A stretch of DNA of 64,000 bases from 54-19 sp038210655 (GCA_038210655.1 JBBQWM010000006.1:136591-200590), one strand, 5' to 3'; numbered from the stretch's first letter, positions 41,885 through 52,078 are shown. The notes: generated from the sequence alone by a model not told the origin. A program made the numbers and translations.

Positions 41885-43040
41885 AGGATTTCTTTTCCGA
41901 GGTAGGCCGGACGTAGCTACAGGCGATTTCTTCACAGACGTAGGCATAATCGAGCGAACGGTCGCCTTTCTCTTCGGGAGAAGGCTCGGTAGGGGAGGGA
42001 GGGGCAGGGTTAGCCTGGGTTAGATGACCCTGACGAGCTAGTTTGGTAGGGTGCTTATCACCACGCATTTCAGCATAGACGCTGGAAAATTCACCACCCA
42101 GCAATAGTACCACCGCGATCAAATAGAGCCAAAAGATAAAGACGATCACCCCGGCCAGGCTGCCATAGGTGGCACTATAGCGGGCGATCTGGGTTACATA
42201 AAAGGTAAAGCCAATTTTTACTAATTCAAAGAGAGCGGTGGTTATCAGCGCCCCCGGCCAGACATCGGCAAAGGTGACTTTGCGTTGTGGTACGATCCGA
42301 TAGAGCAACATAAAGGTGACAAAGTTTAAGCCCCAGGGAATTGCCAGCGCCAGCCAATCCCAAATCTGGTTATCTTTGAGATAAGTCTTTAATTCGTTAT
42401 TGGTCTGGGCGAAGTTTTTTATCACATCGAAGGCAATCGAAACCCCAATCGAACCGACCAACAACAAAATAAAAATCCCAAACATTGTAAAGCGCAAAAT
42501 CAAGCTCTCTTTGATGCTACGCTGCTGACCGGGAATTTGCCAGGCTTTGTTGAGCGCATTGGTTAGCGCGTCGAACAGGCTAGTTCCACCCCAGATCAGA
42601 CCGATAAAGAAGATTAGCCCAAAGACCGAGCGGAATTGTTGGCTCTGCTTGAGGGTTTCGCCCACGATCTCCGAAACGTTGACGGTATTACTGGGGAAAA
42701 CATCGGTAAGCTGGCGGATCAAGGTAGCGCGGGCGAGCGGGTCGTCATAGAAAAAGGAGATTAGCAGGATGATACCCATAATAAGCGGGAAAACCGAGAA
42801 AAGGGCAAAATAGCTGATCTGAGCCGCTAAATTAAGGCACTCGTCTTTTAAAAATTCTTTGACGGCAGTGACGACCAGCGCTCCCAACCTTTGGAAAAAA
42901 TAGGCAATAAACGCACTCGTGCGCCGCAAAGCTACAGGTAGCCGAGCCTGAAAGAAATTATTCAAGCCTATATTGGAGGTAACTCGATCACTTTGCTCGG
43001 CCTTGCTTTCAAGCTCGGTCGCACTACTCGGATAATCCAT
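41883..43040 (-). CDS. YihY/BrkB-family inner membrane protein
   Basis: 385 residues with six hydrophobic segments. NLAAQISYFALFSVFPLIMG, FGLIFFIGLIWGGTSLFDAL, and YGSLAGVIVFIFWLYLIAVVLLLGGEF are the conserved YihY/BrkB (formerly annotated RNase BN) blocks. Function is unresolved. The N-terminal 40 and C-terminal 50 residues are polar extensions, the latter Pro-rich. It is downstream of DUF4230 and the 41-residue protein on the same strand with short gaps, so the three form a probable operon. Confidence 0.93.
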   Translation of the reverse strand: MDYPSSATELESKAEQSDRVTSNIGLNNFFQARLPVALRRTSAFIAYFFQRLGALVVTAVKEFLKDECLNLAAQISYFALFSVFPLIMGIILLISFFYDDPLARATLIRQLTDVFPSNTVNVSEIVGETLKQSQQFRSVFGLIFFIGLIWGGTSLFDALTNALNKAWQIPGQQRSIKESLILRFTMFGIFILLLVGSIGVSIAFDVIKNFAQTNNELKTYLKDNQIWDWLALAIPWGLNFVTFMLLYRIVPQRKVTFADVWPGALITTALFELVKIGFTFYVTQIARYSATYGSLAGVIVFIFWLYLIAVVLLLGGEFSSVYAEMRGDKHPTKLARQGHLTQANPAPPSPTEPSPEEKGDRSLDYAYVCEEIACSYVRPTSEKKS

Positions 43041-43093
43041 GCATCCCTCTATAGATCAGGTTGGGGCGACCACAGCCACCCTAATCGTACCGC

Positions 43094-43753
43094 TTAACGG
43101 GGTGAACTGGTTGATTTTGGGGTTGGGGTTGGACTATCCGCCTGGATAAAGACGACATTCTTTATCCCATAGGCTGAACCCACCTGAAGGATTAAATTAC
43201 GTAGATTGTCTTCGGCGTTGGTGCGGGCATTTTTCATAAGCAGCCCCTGCTCCAAAACGGTCTTGACTACCTTTTGCTTACCCTCTTCCTGGGTTTTATC
43301 GATCAGATTTTTATCCTCGCTAAACCCGGCCAAAAACTCGCGGTTATGTCCAATAACCGAGCCACTGCTTTCAGTACGGAGCAATTGAGGGGTCGGTAGC
43401 CTGACCGTCACGGTATCGCCCGATTGGGTTATATCGCTATCCTTGAGGTTGCTCATATCGATCCCGGCAGTCATGGTAACTACGATTTGGTAGTTATACT
43501 TTTCTTCCGAGAAAGGCAAGGCGCTGGCGGACTTGGCTTCCAACACAGTCGAGCTAGTAACTTCCGCCGTCTCCATTTTATACTGCTTTTGAATCTGACC
43601 AATCAGGACCGGAGCGGGATTGATCTGCGTCTTAAATGGACTATTGGATGAAAGAAAATAACTGATCGCGATAATTACGACCGGGATAAGGATTGCCAAA
43701 AAGATCAACCGATTGAGCGCACTAACGGTAGTACTCTTTCCCTTTACTGCCAT
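43094..43753 (-). CDS. DUF4230-family membrane-anchored protein
   Basis: 219 residues. One N-terminal membrane helix (about 14-33), then an extracytoplasmic domain with APVLIGQIQKQYKMETAEV, ALPFSEEKYNYQIVVTMTAG and DTVTVRLPTPQLLRTES, characteristic of DUF4230. A helical segment and a Pro/Thr/Ser-rich tail end the protein. Function is unknown. It precedes the YihY-type gene by 53 nt. Confidence 0.88.
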   Translation of the reverse strand: MAVKGKSTTVSALNRLIFLAILIPVVIIAISYFLSSNSPFKTQINPAPVLIGQIQKQYKMETAEVTSSTVLEAKSASALPFSEEKYNYQIVVTMTAGIDMSNLKDSDITQSGDTVTVRLPTPQLLRTESSGSVIGHNREFLAGFSEDKNLIDKTQEEGKQKVVKTVLEQGLLMKNARTNAEDNLRNLILQVGSAYGIKNVVFIQADSPTPTPKSTSSPR

Positions 43754-43855
43754 TCTGTCTCCTTTGCGGGGCGGTTAAACGCGGCCTATCTTGCACCGCG
43801 TTCATGGTTTATCTACAAAAAGTCAGCTGTGTGTGTTCCCAGACCCGGCTCTAAA

Positions 43856-43981
43856 TCACTTTATAACAGTCGTCTTGGTTGCCCCACCAACGATATTAAA
43901 CACGACGATAGCTGCGATCACAACCAATATAAACAGGATGAGAAGCATCAGACGTGAAGTACCGACCCCTCGATTACGCAT
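43856..43981 (-). CDS. 41-residue single-pass membrane protein
   Basis: The frame runs from ATG at 43981 to TGA at 43856-43858. AAGGAG sits 8 nt before the ATG. The product has a basic N-terminus (MRNRGVGTSR), one hydrophobic helix of about 20 residues (LMLLILFILVVIAAIVVFNIV) given here by position only as residues 11-31 in part, and a short GGATKTTVIK tail, so it is inserted with N-terminus in. It precedes DUF4230 on the same strand, suggesting a small subunit or regulator of that membrane complex. Confidence 0.65.
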   Translation of the reverse strand: MRNRGVGTSRLMLLILFILVVIAAIVVFNIVGGATKTTVIK

Positions 43982-44230
43982 GGACTTGCTCCTTTCTGAC
44001 TCACCACCCTTATAGGCATATACTTGAGATATACGTAAGAAGGGGTGATAGAGTTCCTTTTCAAGAACTTACCGATAAAATTAACGCATAAAATATACCA
44101 GGAGTTTAGACAAGTGGCCCCGATCTATCTTTGGATGCCTGACCGAGCCGACTATCACGATAGAAAGCATGTTCGCTCAATCCAAATTGAGGCTAATTAT
44201 AGGCGGGCAATAGAATGAAGTCAATAGGCT

Positions 44231-45886
44231 CTAAAACTCAAAAGCGCTTTGTTTGAAGCTGGCGGCTTTTGTTTGATTATCGCCTGGGCTGCTTTTTTTA
44301 GCCGTACTGGGCTGACGACGACTCGATACGCCTTCTTCGAGCGTGTCACGCACGATTAGCTCATACAAAAAGGCTTTGGCTCCCCCTTGCCGTCGCAAGA
44401 TACGACCGAGCCGTTGAATATATTCGGTAGACGAACCGCCGCCCCCCACAATAATGGCGATCTTGGCAGTCGGTAAATCGACCCCCTCATTCAGGACACG
44501 GGCCGTCACAATCGCCGGAAATTCACCCGCTCGAAAGCCATCCAGGATCGCTTTGCGCTCAGCGGCAGCGGTCTGGTGGGTGATAGCTGGGAGCATAAAA
44601 AGTTCGGCCATTTCGTAGACCGCCCGGTTAGTCTCGGTAAAAATAATCGCACTCTGGCCCTGATGCAAAGCCAGGATCCGGGCCAGGGCCAGCCGTTTGG
44701 CCTTAGCCTGCTCGATTATTTCACCCATCCGGGCCTTATAAACCAGCGCCCGCCGATATTCCGCGTCCTGGTTCTGACCGCGCAGCACTTTATCGTACCA
44801 GCGCAAGCCATAGGCTTTCCACATCTTCTGAGCAAAGGGAGCATAAACCTCCCGCAACTTTTTGTACTCGGCTGCTTCTTCCGCCGTAAGCTCGACCCGA
44901 ACTCGCACCGTCTCATACTCCGCCAGATAAGTCCCGGCCAAATCAGCCGGAGCCTTGTAATAGCAGGGCGGGCCAATCAATTCCTGTAAGAGCAGGTGAT
45001 CCTCAAAGTCGGGCGGGTAGGTCGCCGTCAGAGCCAATCTTTTGGGAGCTATCGAAAGCTTGGCAGCGTGCTGCCAGGTTGCCGCCGTCAGGTGATGCAC
45101 CTCATCGCAAATCAATAAATAGAAGCGGTTGCCCAGTTCGTCCAGGTGCGACGAGGCGCTGACATAAGTCGTGACGGTCAGGGGCCGAATGTCCTTCTTC
45201 TCGCCAAAGTAGACCCCGACATTATCCTGTCCATAAATGCGCGACAAATTCTCGTACCACTGATGCAGCAAATCGAGTTGCGGTACGACCACCAGCGTCG
45301 GAGCGCGTACTTCGTCAATCGCCAGGGTCGCCACGATGCTTTTACCCGCACCGGTCGGTAGCACAATCGTGCCGCGTCCACCCAGGGTCTTCCACGATTC
45401 GATAGCCTCTTTCTGGTAAGGTCGCAAGGTCTGGGCGGTTGGTTGGGCCGGGGGTGGCTGAGGCTTAAAGTGGTAGGCGACCGTTTCTTCCGCCACCCGA
45501 CGCGGTCTTTCTTCTTGCTGTACCGGGGACGGATAGTGGTAGCCATTCGGTTCGGGCGCGACTTCGGTAGGCGTGGTGATTAACCCATCCTGCCGCAAGA
45601 AACGAAAACCATCGCGGGTCTGGTGCAAATAGCGTGGCACATTGTTGACGACCTTTGGCCCTTGCTCAACCAGCCAGGCTTTTAGAGCGGCATAACGATA
45701 AGCCGGGGCGACCCAATGTCCGGCATGCCAGACAAAATATTCGGGTAGCCCCTTTTCCTCGCGCCGCACCGCTTTTAGCACCAAAGCCCCGTCCTCGAAC
45801 ACTAATCGAGGTTGCTCGTAACGACCCGGATTGAGTTCTAGCGGCTCCTGAACGGCCTTTTCTTTTTTAGCAGATTTACGCGCCAC
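44231..45886 (-). CDS. XPB/Rad25-like DNA helicase
   Basis: 551 residues. N-terminal damage-recognition-like segment (about 20-150), then helicase domain 1 with Walker A PTGAGKS (about 176) and DEVHH (about 258, a DEAH-box variant), TATYPP as motif III, and domain 2 with YIQRLGRILRR (motif VI). A disordered Ser/Lys tail ends it. Bacterial XPB-like proteins are 3'-5' helicases, in some species partnered with the nuclease Bax1; no partner is next to this gene, so repair or defence is open. The start is GTG with a weak GGAAAG site. Confidence 0.88.
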   Translation of the reverse strand: MARKSAKKEKAVQEPLELNPGRYEQPRLVFEDGALVLKAVRREEKGLPEYFVWHAGHWVAPAYRYAALKAWLVEQGPKVVNNVPRYLHQTRDGFRFLRQDGLITTPTEVAPEPNGYHYPSPVQQEERPRRVAEETVAYHFKPQPPPAQPTAQTLRPYQKEAIESWKTLGGRGTIVLPTGAGKSIVATLAIDEVRAPTLVVVPQLDLLHQWYENLSRIYGQDNVGVYFGEKKDIRPLTVTTYVSASSHLDELGNRFYLLICDEVHHLTAATWQHAAKLSIAPKRLALTATYPPDFEDHLLLQELIGPPCYYKAPADLAGTYLAEYETVRVRVELTAEEAAEYKKLREVYAPFAQKMWKAYGLRWYDKVLRGQNQDAEYRRALVYKARMGEIIEQAKAKRLALARILALHQGQSAIIFTETNRAVYEMAELFMLPAITHQTAAAERKAILDGFRAGEFPAIVTARVLNEGVDLPTAKIAIIVGGGGSSTEYIQRLGRILRRQGGAKAFLYELIVRDTLEEGVSSRRQPSTAKKSSPGDNQTKAASFKQSAFEF

Positions 45887-46057
45887 AATCGGGTACTTTC
45901 CAGATATTGGTTATATAGAGCATTTTATAGAACAAAAGGACTAGATGTTATTGCTTTATTTTACCACACAATTCGCTAATCCTAAAACAAAAAGCCAGGT
46001 AGCCGATATTAACATTGAATACCGACTACCCGACACCTAATACCTAATACCTATAAA

Positions 46058-47173
46058 TCAATCTTCATCCAACGCGAGTGCTTCCGAAAGAGCCTGACCT
46101 AAACGCTGGCGTTGGGGGTCGTCCAGGGCAATTTCGGCGTAGGAAGCACTGCCATTGCTGCCCAGTTCGCCAGTCGAATGGAGCGAAGAGTGGGTCGAAC
46201 CCTGTACAATCAAGACCAGACTGGCAATCACCAGTCCGCCACCGAGCAGGGTCATACTGGTTAGCTTCTCGTTCAACAACAAGGTGCCGATCCCCATCCC
46301 GACTAGCGGTTGGAGGAACAGGGTGGTCGAAACCAACCCTGGCTCGACCCGTCGCAACGCTTTGAACCAAATACTATAGCCCAACGCTCCACAAATCAGG
46401 GCCAAATAAGCGATCCCGGCGACCGCCCGCCAATCCAGTTGCGGCCACTGCCAGTCGGATTGGGCCAGCGTAATGCCTGCCGCCGGTCCCCAGAATAGCA
46501 GCGAGGTCAAATTCACACCGACGATGACCACCAGAGGTGGGAACCGCCGGACGCTACCTGCTGCCAACAAAGTGTAAAGGGCCTCGAAGCCAAAGCCGAA
46601 TAGCAACAATAGATCGCCCAAAACCTGCCCGCCGTTTGCAACTTGCGGCAAATAGAAGCCTTTGGCTACCAACAAATAAACCCCAAACGCGCCGATTGCC
46701 AGCCCTAGCAGTTTGAGGGGCGGGAAGCGTTCCTTCAAAAACAGCCAGGCCAACAGCGCCGTAAAGAGCGTTTCGGTAATTGCCAAAAGCGAGGCATCGG
46801 TCGCCGTTGTGAGTAACGCGCCGTTAAAGACCAGCATATTATTTAGCACGACACCAATCAGGGCCAGCAGGGCCAACCGAGGCAGGTTTTTCAGGCTGGG
46901 CCGAACGCCACCCGCCCGGAGATGCCGCCGTAAATCAACGATAGCAAAGGGCAGCAGCACCGCCGAAACCAGCAGCACCCGCAAGGCCGCGTAAACCGGG
47001 ATCGGCATCTGTTCCAATACAATCTTGTAGGGAACCCAGGCCGCCCCCCATAAACCATTTAAGATTACCAGCAAGGCCAGAGTTTTGTTCAGACCGGCCC
47101 GGTCTGGTGCTATCTGAGTAACTTTTAATTTGAGTTTTTCGGCGGTAGCCACCGTATTAACATGCAACAACAT
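46058..47173 (-). CDS. EamA/DMT-family transporter
   Basis: 371 residues with about ten hydrophobic helices in two EamA repeats. The first has NGLWGAAWVPYKI and the second YLALICGALGYSIWFKALRR. Members export small metabolites such as amino acids or cofactor precursors. The C-terminal 50 residues are polar. GGGGGAGG lies 7 nt before the ATG. The stop region overlaps a heptanucleotide repeat (ACCTAATACCTAATACCT at 46035-46052). Confidence 0.9.
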   Translation of the reverse strand: MLLHVNTVATAEKLKLKVTQIAPDRAGLNKTLALLVILNGLWGAAWVPYKIVLEQMPIPVYAALRVLLVSAVLLPFAIVDLRRHLRAGGVRPSLKNLPRLALLALIGVVLNNMLVFNGALLTTATDASLLAITETLFTALLAWLFLKERFPPLKLLGLAIGAFGVYLLVAKGFYLPQVANGGQVLGDLLLLFGFGFEALYTLLAAGSVRRFPPLVVIVGVNLTSLLFWGPAAGITLAQSDWQWPQLDWRAVAGIAYLALICGALGYSIWFKALRRVEPGLVSTTLFLQPLVGMGIGTLLLNEKLTSMTLLGGGLVIASLVLIVQGSTHSSLHSTGELGSNGSASYAEIALDDPQRQRLGQALSEALALDED

Positions 47174-47311
47174 ATTCGTTCCTCCCCCTTACCTGGGTTA
47201 TAATAGCCCTTGCCGCGCCGGTCTTATTAGCCAATTGATCTAAACTACTCTTAGACGGCAAAGGAAGTTTTATATGATATGAGATTAGGTTATTTAGCTT
47301 ATTTTGCTATT

Positions 47312-47340
47312 ATTATATGGTATTATAACGTATTTGTCAA
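47312..47340 (-). promoter_or_regulatory. Perfect consensus promoter for the EamA gene
   Basis: Minus strand TTGACA (47340-47335), 17-nt spacer, TATAAT (47317-47312), both hexamers perfect. The leader is about 130 nt and contains CTTTGCCG and CGGCAAGG as a possible long-range stem. Confidence 0.85.
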
Positions 47341-47425
47341 GTTTTATTAGGTTAAAGCGAGGATGTACCAATTTATTACTGTTAGCCGATAACTGACAGC
47401 TATTTAACATTAAGGAGATCGAACA

Positions 47426-48367
47426 ATGGCAATTCATGAACTAGCTTCCGATGTGCTGCATTATTGCTGGGATAATGCGATCCCACCGCGCCTGGAAATC
47501 GAGCCGGGCGATACGGTGGTTTTTGAAACCCGCGATGCCAGCGATGGACAGATCAAATCGGGCTATACCGTCGAAGAATATAAGCAGCGGGTTTTCAAGG
47601 GCCACCCCCTAACCGGGCCAGTTTTTATCAAAGGGGCGCAACCCGGCGACGTGGTGGAAATTGAAGTGCAGGAAGTTCAAACCGAAAAATGGGGCTGGAC
47701 GGCCTTCCGACCTGGGGCCGGGCTACTCCCCAACGATTTCCCGGAGCCTTACCTGCATATTTGGAATTGGGATAACCCGGCGCTCCCGGCAGGCTGGGCC
47801 GAATTTAAGCCGGGTATCCGCGTACCGCTCGACCCCTTCTGTGGTGTGCTGGGCCTGGCCTGGGACGAACCAGGTCAGCACAGTACGATGCCGCCCCGCG
47901 CCGCCGGTGGCAATATGGACATCAAACAGTTGGGGGCCGGGAGTGTCGTGCAGTTGCCGGTATCGGTCGAAGGCGGGCTATTTTCGGTCGGAGATTGCCA
48001 CGCCGCGCAAGGTGACGGCGAGGTATGCGTCTCGGCTATCGAGACCAACGGACAAATCAGGCTTCGCTTTAACCTCAAAAAGGATTTGCGGATAAGTGAG
48101 CCGCGTTTTTGGATCAACCAGCCTGCTTCGGCTCGGTCGGGCGAACGGGGTTACTTCGCTACCACCGCCCACGCGCCTGATCTGCACCACGCCGCCCGCC
48201 AATCCGTCCGCTATATGATCGAATATCTGGTAGATACTTACCGACTAACAGCCCAGGAAGCCTACGTGCTGTGCAGCGTGGCGGTAGACCTGAAAATCAG
48301 CCAGATCGTCGATGCACCGAATTGGACGGTCAGTGCCTTTTTGCCCAACGTTTTATTCGGTAGCTAA
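47426..48367 (+). CDS. Acetamidase/formamidase family protein
   Basis: 313 residues. GDTVVFETRDASDGQ, HPLTGPVFIKGAQPGD, the MPPRAAGGNMDI motif and GGLFSVGDCHAAQGDGEV are the characteristic blocks of the FmdA_AmdA family (pfam formamidase/acetamidase). These hydrolyse short amides to ammonia and acid; the exact substrate is not set by motifs. No amide transport gene is adjacent. The start has AAGGAG 10 nt upstream. Confidence 0.95.
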   Translation: MAIHELASDVLHYCWDNAIPPRLEIEPGDTVVFETRDASDGQIKSGYTVEEYKQRVFKGHPLTGPVFIKGAQPGDVVEIEVQEVQTEKWGWTAFRPGAGLLPNDFPEPYLHIWNWDNPALPAGWAEFKPGIRVPLDPFCGVLGLAWDEPGQHSTMPPRAAGGNMDIKQLGAGSVVQLPVSVEGGLFSVGDCHAAQGDGEVCVSAIETNGQIRLRFNLKKDLRISEPRFWINQPASARSGERGYFATTAHAPDLHHAARQSVRYMIEYLVDTYRLTAQEAYVLCSVAVDLKISQIVDAPNWTVSAFLPNVLFGS

Positions 48368-48410
48368 GTCCAGGTCAAAGAAAACTCGACCATAGAAAGA
48401 GAATTTCTAA

Positions 48411-49310
48411 TTGAGCGAAGAACAATCGAAAGCGGCCCCAACCAGGGCCGCCAAACCTAAAGACCCCGTTTTCAAACGGTTGCTGCAAAGCTATTTTGAG
48501 GAAGAACACCTGACAGACACCTTTGCGGTTACGCCCGGTGTACAGGTCGGTCAATTACATCTGGAAATTGACGTGCTTATCAGTGCGACAAAGCCAGCAA
48601 CAAACCACAAGCAAATACAGGCGAAATTGGCTAATACTCCTTTCTGGTTTTTCAACCTCTATAATTTGGTAGAATTCAAATCAAGTGCCGATTTGCTAGA
48701 TGAGGCGGATTTTGCTAAGATTACAGCTAGAGCTTTGTTGGCCTGGTCGGAGCGCCCCCAAGCAGCCCGTTCAGAAGTATTAAGTTGCATTGTGTCGGCT
48801 TCCTGGCCGCGTGAGCTTCTTAAACAATTGCGACCGGGTGGGCGGCCCTTCGAGAAAATCCGTCCCGGCCTTTACTTCCATCCCGGCTTTCTCTTTCCGA
48901 TCTATCTGGTTGTATGTAACTTGCTACCGATAGAAGAAAGTAATTATCCTCTGTTGGTCTTTTCAAGCGGTAACAAGCTGAAAAGTTACCTCGAACGATT
49001 GATTAACGAAGACCTGCAAATGTATTTAAATTATGTGGTGCGGATGCACCCGACGCTGACGACCGAGTTAGTAGAAAGTATGGGAGGCGTTATGACTGCT
49101 GCCGAAAAGAAGCTTATCAATGCGATTTATAACGCATACGAGCCGGAAGAGTTAGCTGAGAAAATCGGCATGGATACTGTGATAAAGGTTTTTGGCCTGG
49201 AACGCTTACTAGAGTCAGTTGGCCCAGACCGTCTCGCCGAAGCTTTGAAAAAAAAGCTCACGCCCGAACAACGCGAACGACTTAGGGAACAGCTTAAAGA
49301 CGAAAATTAA
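48411..49310 (+). CDS. Rpn/YhgA-like PD-(D/E)XK nuclease protein
   Basis: 299 residues. It opens with DPVFKRLLQSYFEEE, as Rpn-like recombination-promoting nucleases do. EIDVLI and LVEFKSS supply the D...ExK of a PD-(D/E)XK core, at about residues 49 and 87. The C-terminal part is helical and ends in a basic tail (LKKKLTPEQRERLREQL). Rpn-type nucleases are often linked to transposition and phage defence. The start is TTG with a weak site; the gene follows the acetamidase after 44 nt. Confidence 0.75.
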   Translation: MSEEQSKAAPTRAAKPKDPVFKRLLQSYFEEEHLTDTFAVTPGVQVGQLHLEIDVLISATKPATNHKQIQAKLANTPFWFFNLYNLVEFKSSADLLDEADFAKITARALLAWSERPQAARSEVLSCIVSASWPRELLKQLRPGGRPFEKIRPGLYFHPGFLFPIYLVVCNLLPIEESNYPLLVFSSGNKLKSYLERLINEDLQMYLNYVVRMHPTLTTELVESMGGVMTAAEKKLINAIYNAYEPEELAEKIGMDTVIKVFGLERLLESVGPDRLAEALKKKLTPEQRERLREQLKDEN

Positions 49311-49378
49311 GCTTATAGGCTGAGTATCGCCTATCTCGTTTTTCAAAGGGTGTATGACAGAATATCTAAAATTACGAG

Positions 49379-49412
49379 AAAACCTCTTGCCGAAAAATGG
49401 CAAGGGTTTTTT
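49379..49412 (+). terminator. Intrinsic terminator
   Basis: AAAACCTCTTGCC and GGCAAGGGTTTTTT form the stem and T run after the Rpn-like gene. Confidence 0.85.
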
Positions 49413-49415
49413 AAT

Positions 49416-49519
49416 GTAACTACTCAGAGCGGGCGACCACAAGGGTCGCCCCTACCCAAAATTCGTTGTAGGGGCGACCCTTGTGGTCGCCCAAAGTAGT
49501 AGGCAAGCTGAGTAGTTAC
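49416..49519. repeat. Core-B modular repeat with perfect ends
   Basis: GTAACTACTCAG (49416-49427) and CTGAGTAGTTAC (49508-49519) frame GGGCGACCACAAGGGTCGCC and its inverted copy, spaced by CCAAAATTCGTTG. Confidence 0.9.
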
Positions 49520-49562
49520 TTTTTAATAGTACAAAACTACAAAGGGTGGGCTAGTTTTAAGG

Positions 49563-51896
49563 CTAAGTCTTTTGGACAATCACCCGTTGGAGCTTATTGC
49601 CCCTCCCTAGCGTCACCAACTGCCGACCGGCGAACTTTCGGATCGTCAGGTTGATAAGGATGTCACTCCCCTGCAACTGCAAGCCGTCACCACTCATCCC
49701 ATTGCCGTCGAGCGTGATACCGGCACCACCATCGATTGTCACCCCATTTTTAACCGTCGGCGACAGCATATTGGTAAAACTAATGGTACTGCCCTGACTC
49801 AAGGCAAAAGTAATGGTCACACCCGCCGATTGGGTCAGCGCAAAAGAGAACGTCCCGCAAACTGTACCCGTCCCATCGTCAGTAGTGTTTGTTACCAGCA
49901 GTGTGTTGCATAGACTATAGGTTACGGCTGCTCCCTGAGAGTTGTTAGCTCCAATTTGTTTGTTGGGAGCGCCAATGACAGCAAAGTCTCCCACCCCATT
50001 CAACGCCACTGATCTACCAAGCTGGGTATCTAGTGCCACAGAGGTGCTATCGGTCAAAACCTGCGACTGGTTCCAGACTGTACCTGTCCGGGTAAACACC
50101 AACCCGGCCCCCATATTGTCTTTGCCATAAGAACCAACGAGAGCGGTATCACCTGCACCGTTCAAGGCCACCGAATAGCCAAAATAATCGATGAATGCCC
50201 CGGCACTATCGGTCAGACGCTGTTGCTGGCTCCAAGTTGCACCGTTCCAGCTAAAGACATAAGCCGCTCCTTGCAGGTTGTTAGTACCTATTTTTTTGAA
50301 AGTCGCGCCAATAAGAGCAGTATCGCCTGCGCTGTTCAAGGCCACCGACCAACCAAAGCGGTCGTTAGATGCTCCAGTTATGGTATCAGACAAGACTTGC
50401 TGCTGGTTCCAGGTTGTACCGGTTCTGGTGAAAATGTAGGCAACCCCCTGAAACATATTTCCATTTACGTTTTTATTGATAGCTCCGATGATACCGATAT
50501 TACCTGCACTGTTTAGCCCTACCGAATAGCCAAAGAGATCACCCCCAGCCCCGGTCGTAGTGTCGGTCAGAATTTGCTGCTGGCTCCAAATCGCACCGTT
50601 CCGGCTGAACACAAATGTCGCACCTTGTGCAGAGTTACCGTTTATGGCTTTGAAGGGCGAGCCGATGAGGGCGAGATCGCCTGCGCTGTTCACCGCCACC
50701 GCGCGTCCAAAACCATCGCTACCGGCCCCCGCTGTATCGGTAAAAATTTGTTGCTGACTCCAGACCGCGCCGCTCCGGGTGAATACATAGGCGGCCCCCT
50801 GAGCACCGTTTATCCCTACCGTTTTGTTCTGAGCGCCGATGAAGGCGGTATCCCCAGGCCCGTTTAAGGCTACCGAATAGCCAAAATAGTCATTAACGGC
50901 CCCGGTCGTGGTATCGGTTAGAATTTGTTGCTGGCTCCAGACTGTACCATTTCGAGTGAACACATAGGCCGCACCCTGCTTGGTGTTACCATTTACTGTT
51001 TTTTGGTAGGCCCCAAAGATGGCAATGTCGCCTGCACTATTCAAAGCGGCTGAATAGCCAAAATTGTCATTAGCCGCTCCATCGAAGGCACTCAGGACTT
51101 GCTGTTGGATAAAGGGGTCTACCACGATTGGGAAGCGGGCGCCTTGCACATCTGTCAGCAGGCGCAAACCTTTCCCGCCCGGCTTGACTTCCAATCGGCT
51201 AGGTAAAGCCACGCCGTCCGCATCATAAGCGTGGAGCTTACCGTATTGGAGGGTCGCACCCTTCTCAGGTGTCACCCACAGCCAATCGCCTTGCCCGCTT
51301 GCACCCGCCCGCGCTCCTTCCAAGTTCAGTTCTAGCGAAAGCCAACTGCTATTTTTCGGCTACTCCGTCAGGTTTTGGGAGAGTGTAAAGCCTTGTTCGA
51401 GGCCCAGCGGCCCGTTGATATACCACTCGGTCAGTCCACCCATCCGGCGGTATTCTATTCGTTGTCCTTCTACCGCAGGCGCGACTTCCCCGACTGGACT
51501 GATCGTCTGACCTTCCCAACCGATACCGGCTAATCGCATTTGCCAGCCGTTGATCTCCACTCCCTGCCCGCTAAAGCGCGAGTTGATCGTCTGGGCCGGG
51601 TTCCGGGCGGTCAACCCGCTCCCATTATCGGCTATACTGTACGCGCCCGAAGGGTCGGCTTGTTGGGCTTGCCAAAAAGCTAAATTGAGCGTGGCGGGCA
51701 TTGCCGGGGCTACAGCAGACGGCGATCCTGGCTTCGAGGCAACCGCTAACGGTTGGGCCAGCCTTTCGGTTAGCAAGCTCAGGTGGCGGTTGTGCTGCTC
51801 AAACCCAATACCCCAGACGTAAATGGCTCCTGTCAGCAACCCAACCGTCAGCAACAAGCGTACTTTACCATTCACAACTATACTTGTTTTTAGCAT
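49563..51896 (-). pseudogene. FG-GAP beta-propeller surface protein, split by in-frame TAG
   Basis: From the ATG at 51896 (AGGAG upstream) the frame reads an N-terminal signal anchor (VRLLLTVGLLTGAIYVW) and a beta-rich domain, then TAG at 51360-51362, and continues in the same frame for about 600 codons to 49563. The second part has seven FG-GAP repeats with a recurrent pattern DxFGYSVALN(S/G)AGD(T/I)A(L/I)(I/F)GA, about 57 residues apart, then a start of a beta-helix (SFTNMLSPTVKNGVTIDG). The complete protein would be about 777 residues, secreted and propeller-shaped. Both halves flank the stop without change in character, so this looks like one gene with a nonsense mutation or read-through stop. 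Confidence 0.75.
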
Positions 51897-52078
51897 AAGA
51901 ATTATTAGCTCCTGATTATTCAGCCGAGGCGGTGACACAAATACAACTGCAAATTTATCAATCTAATTATACGTTGTGGACATTACATCATACATTGCAA
52001 AACCATCAGACTTATAAAAAGATCGACCAGTTTAGTTGGGCCGCTTATTCTCAATTTTAGCTAGTTTAGCTTTTATAA

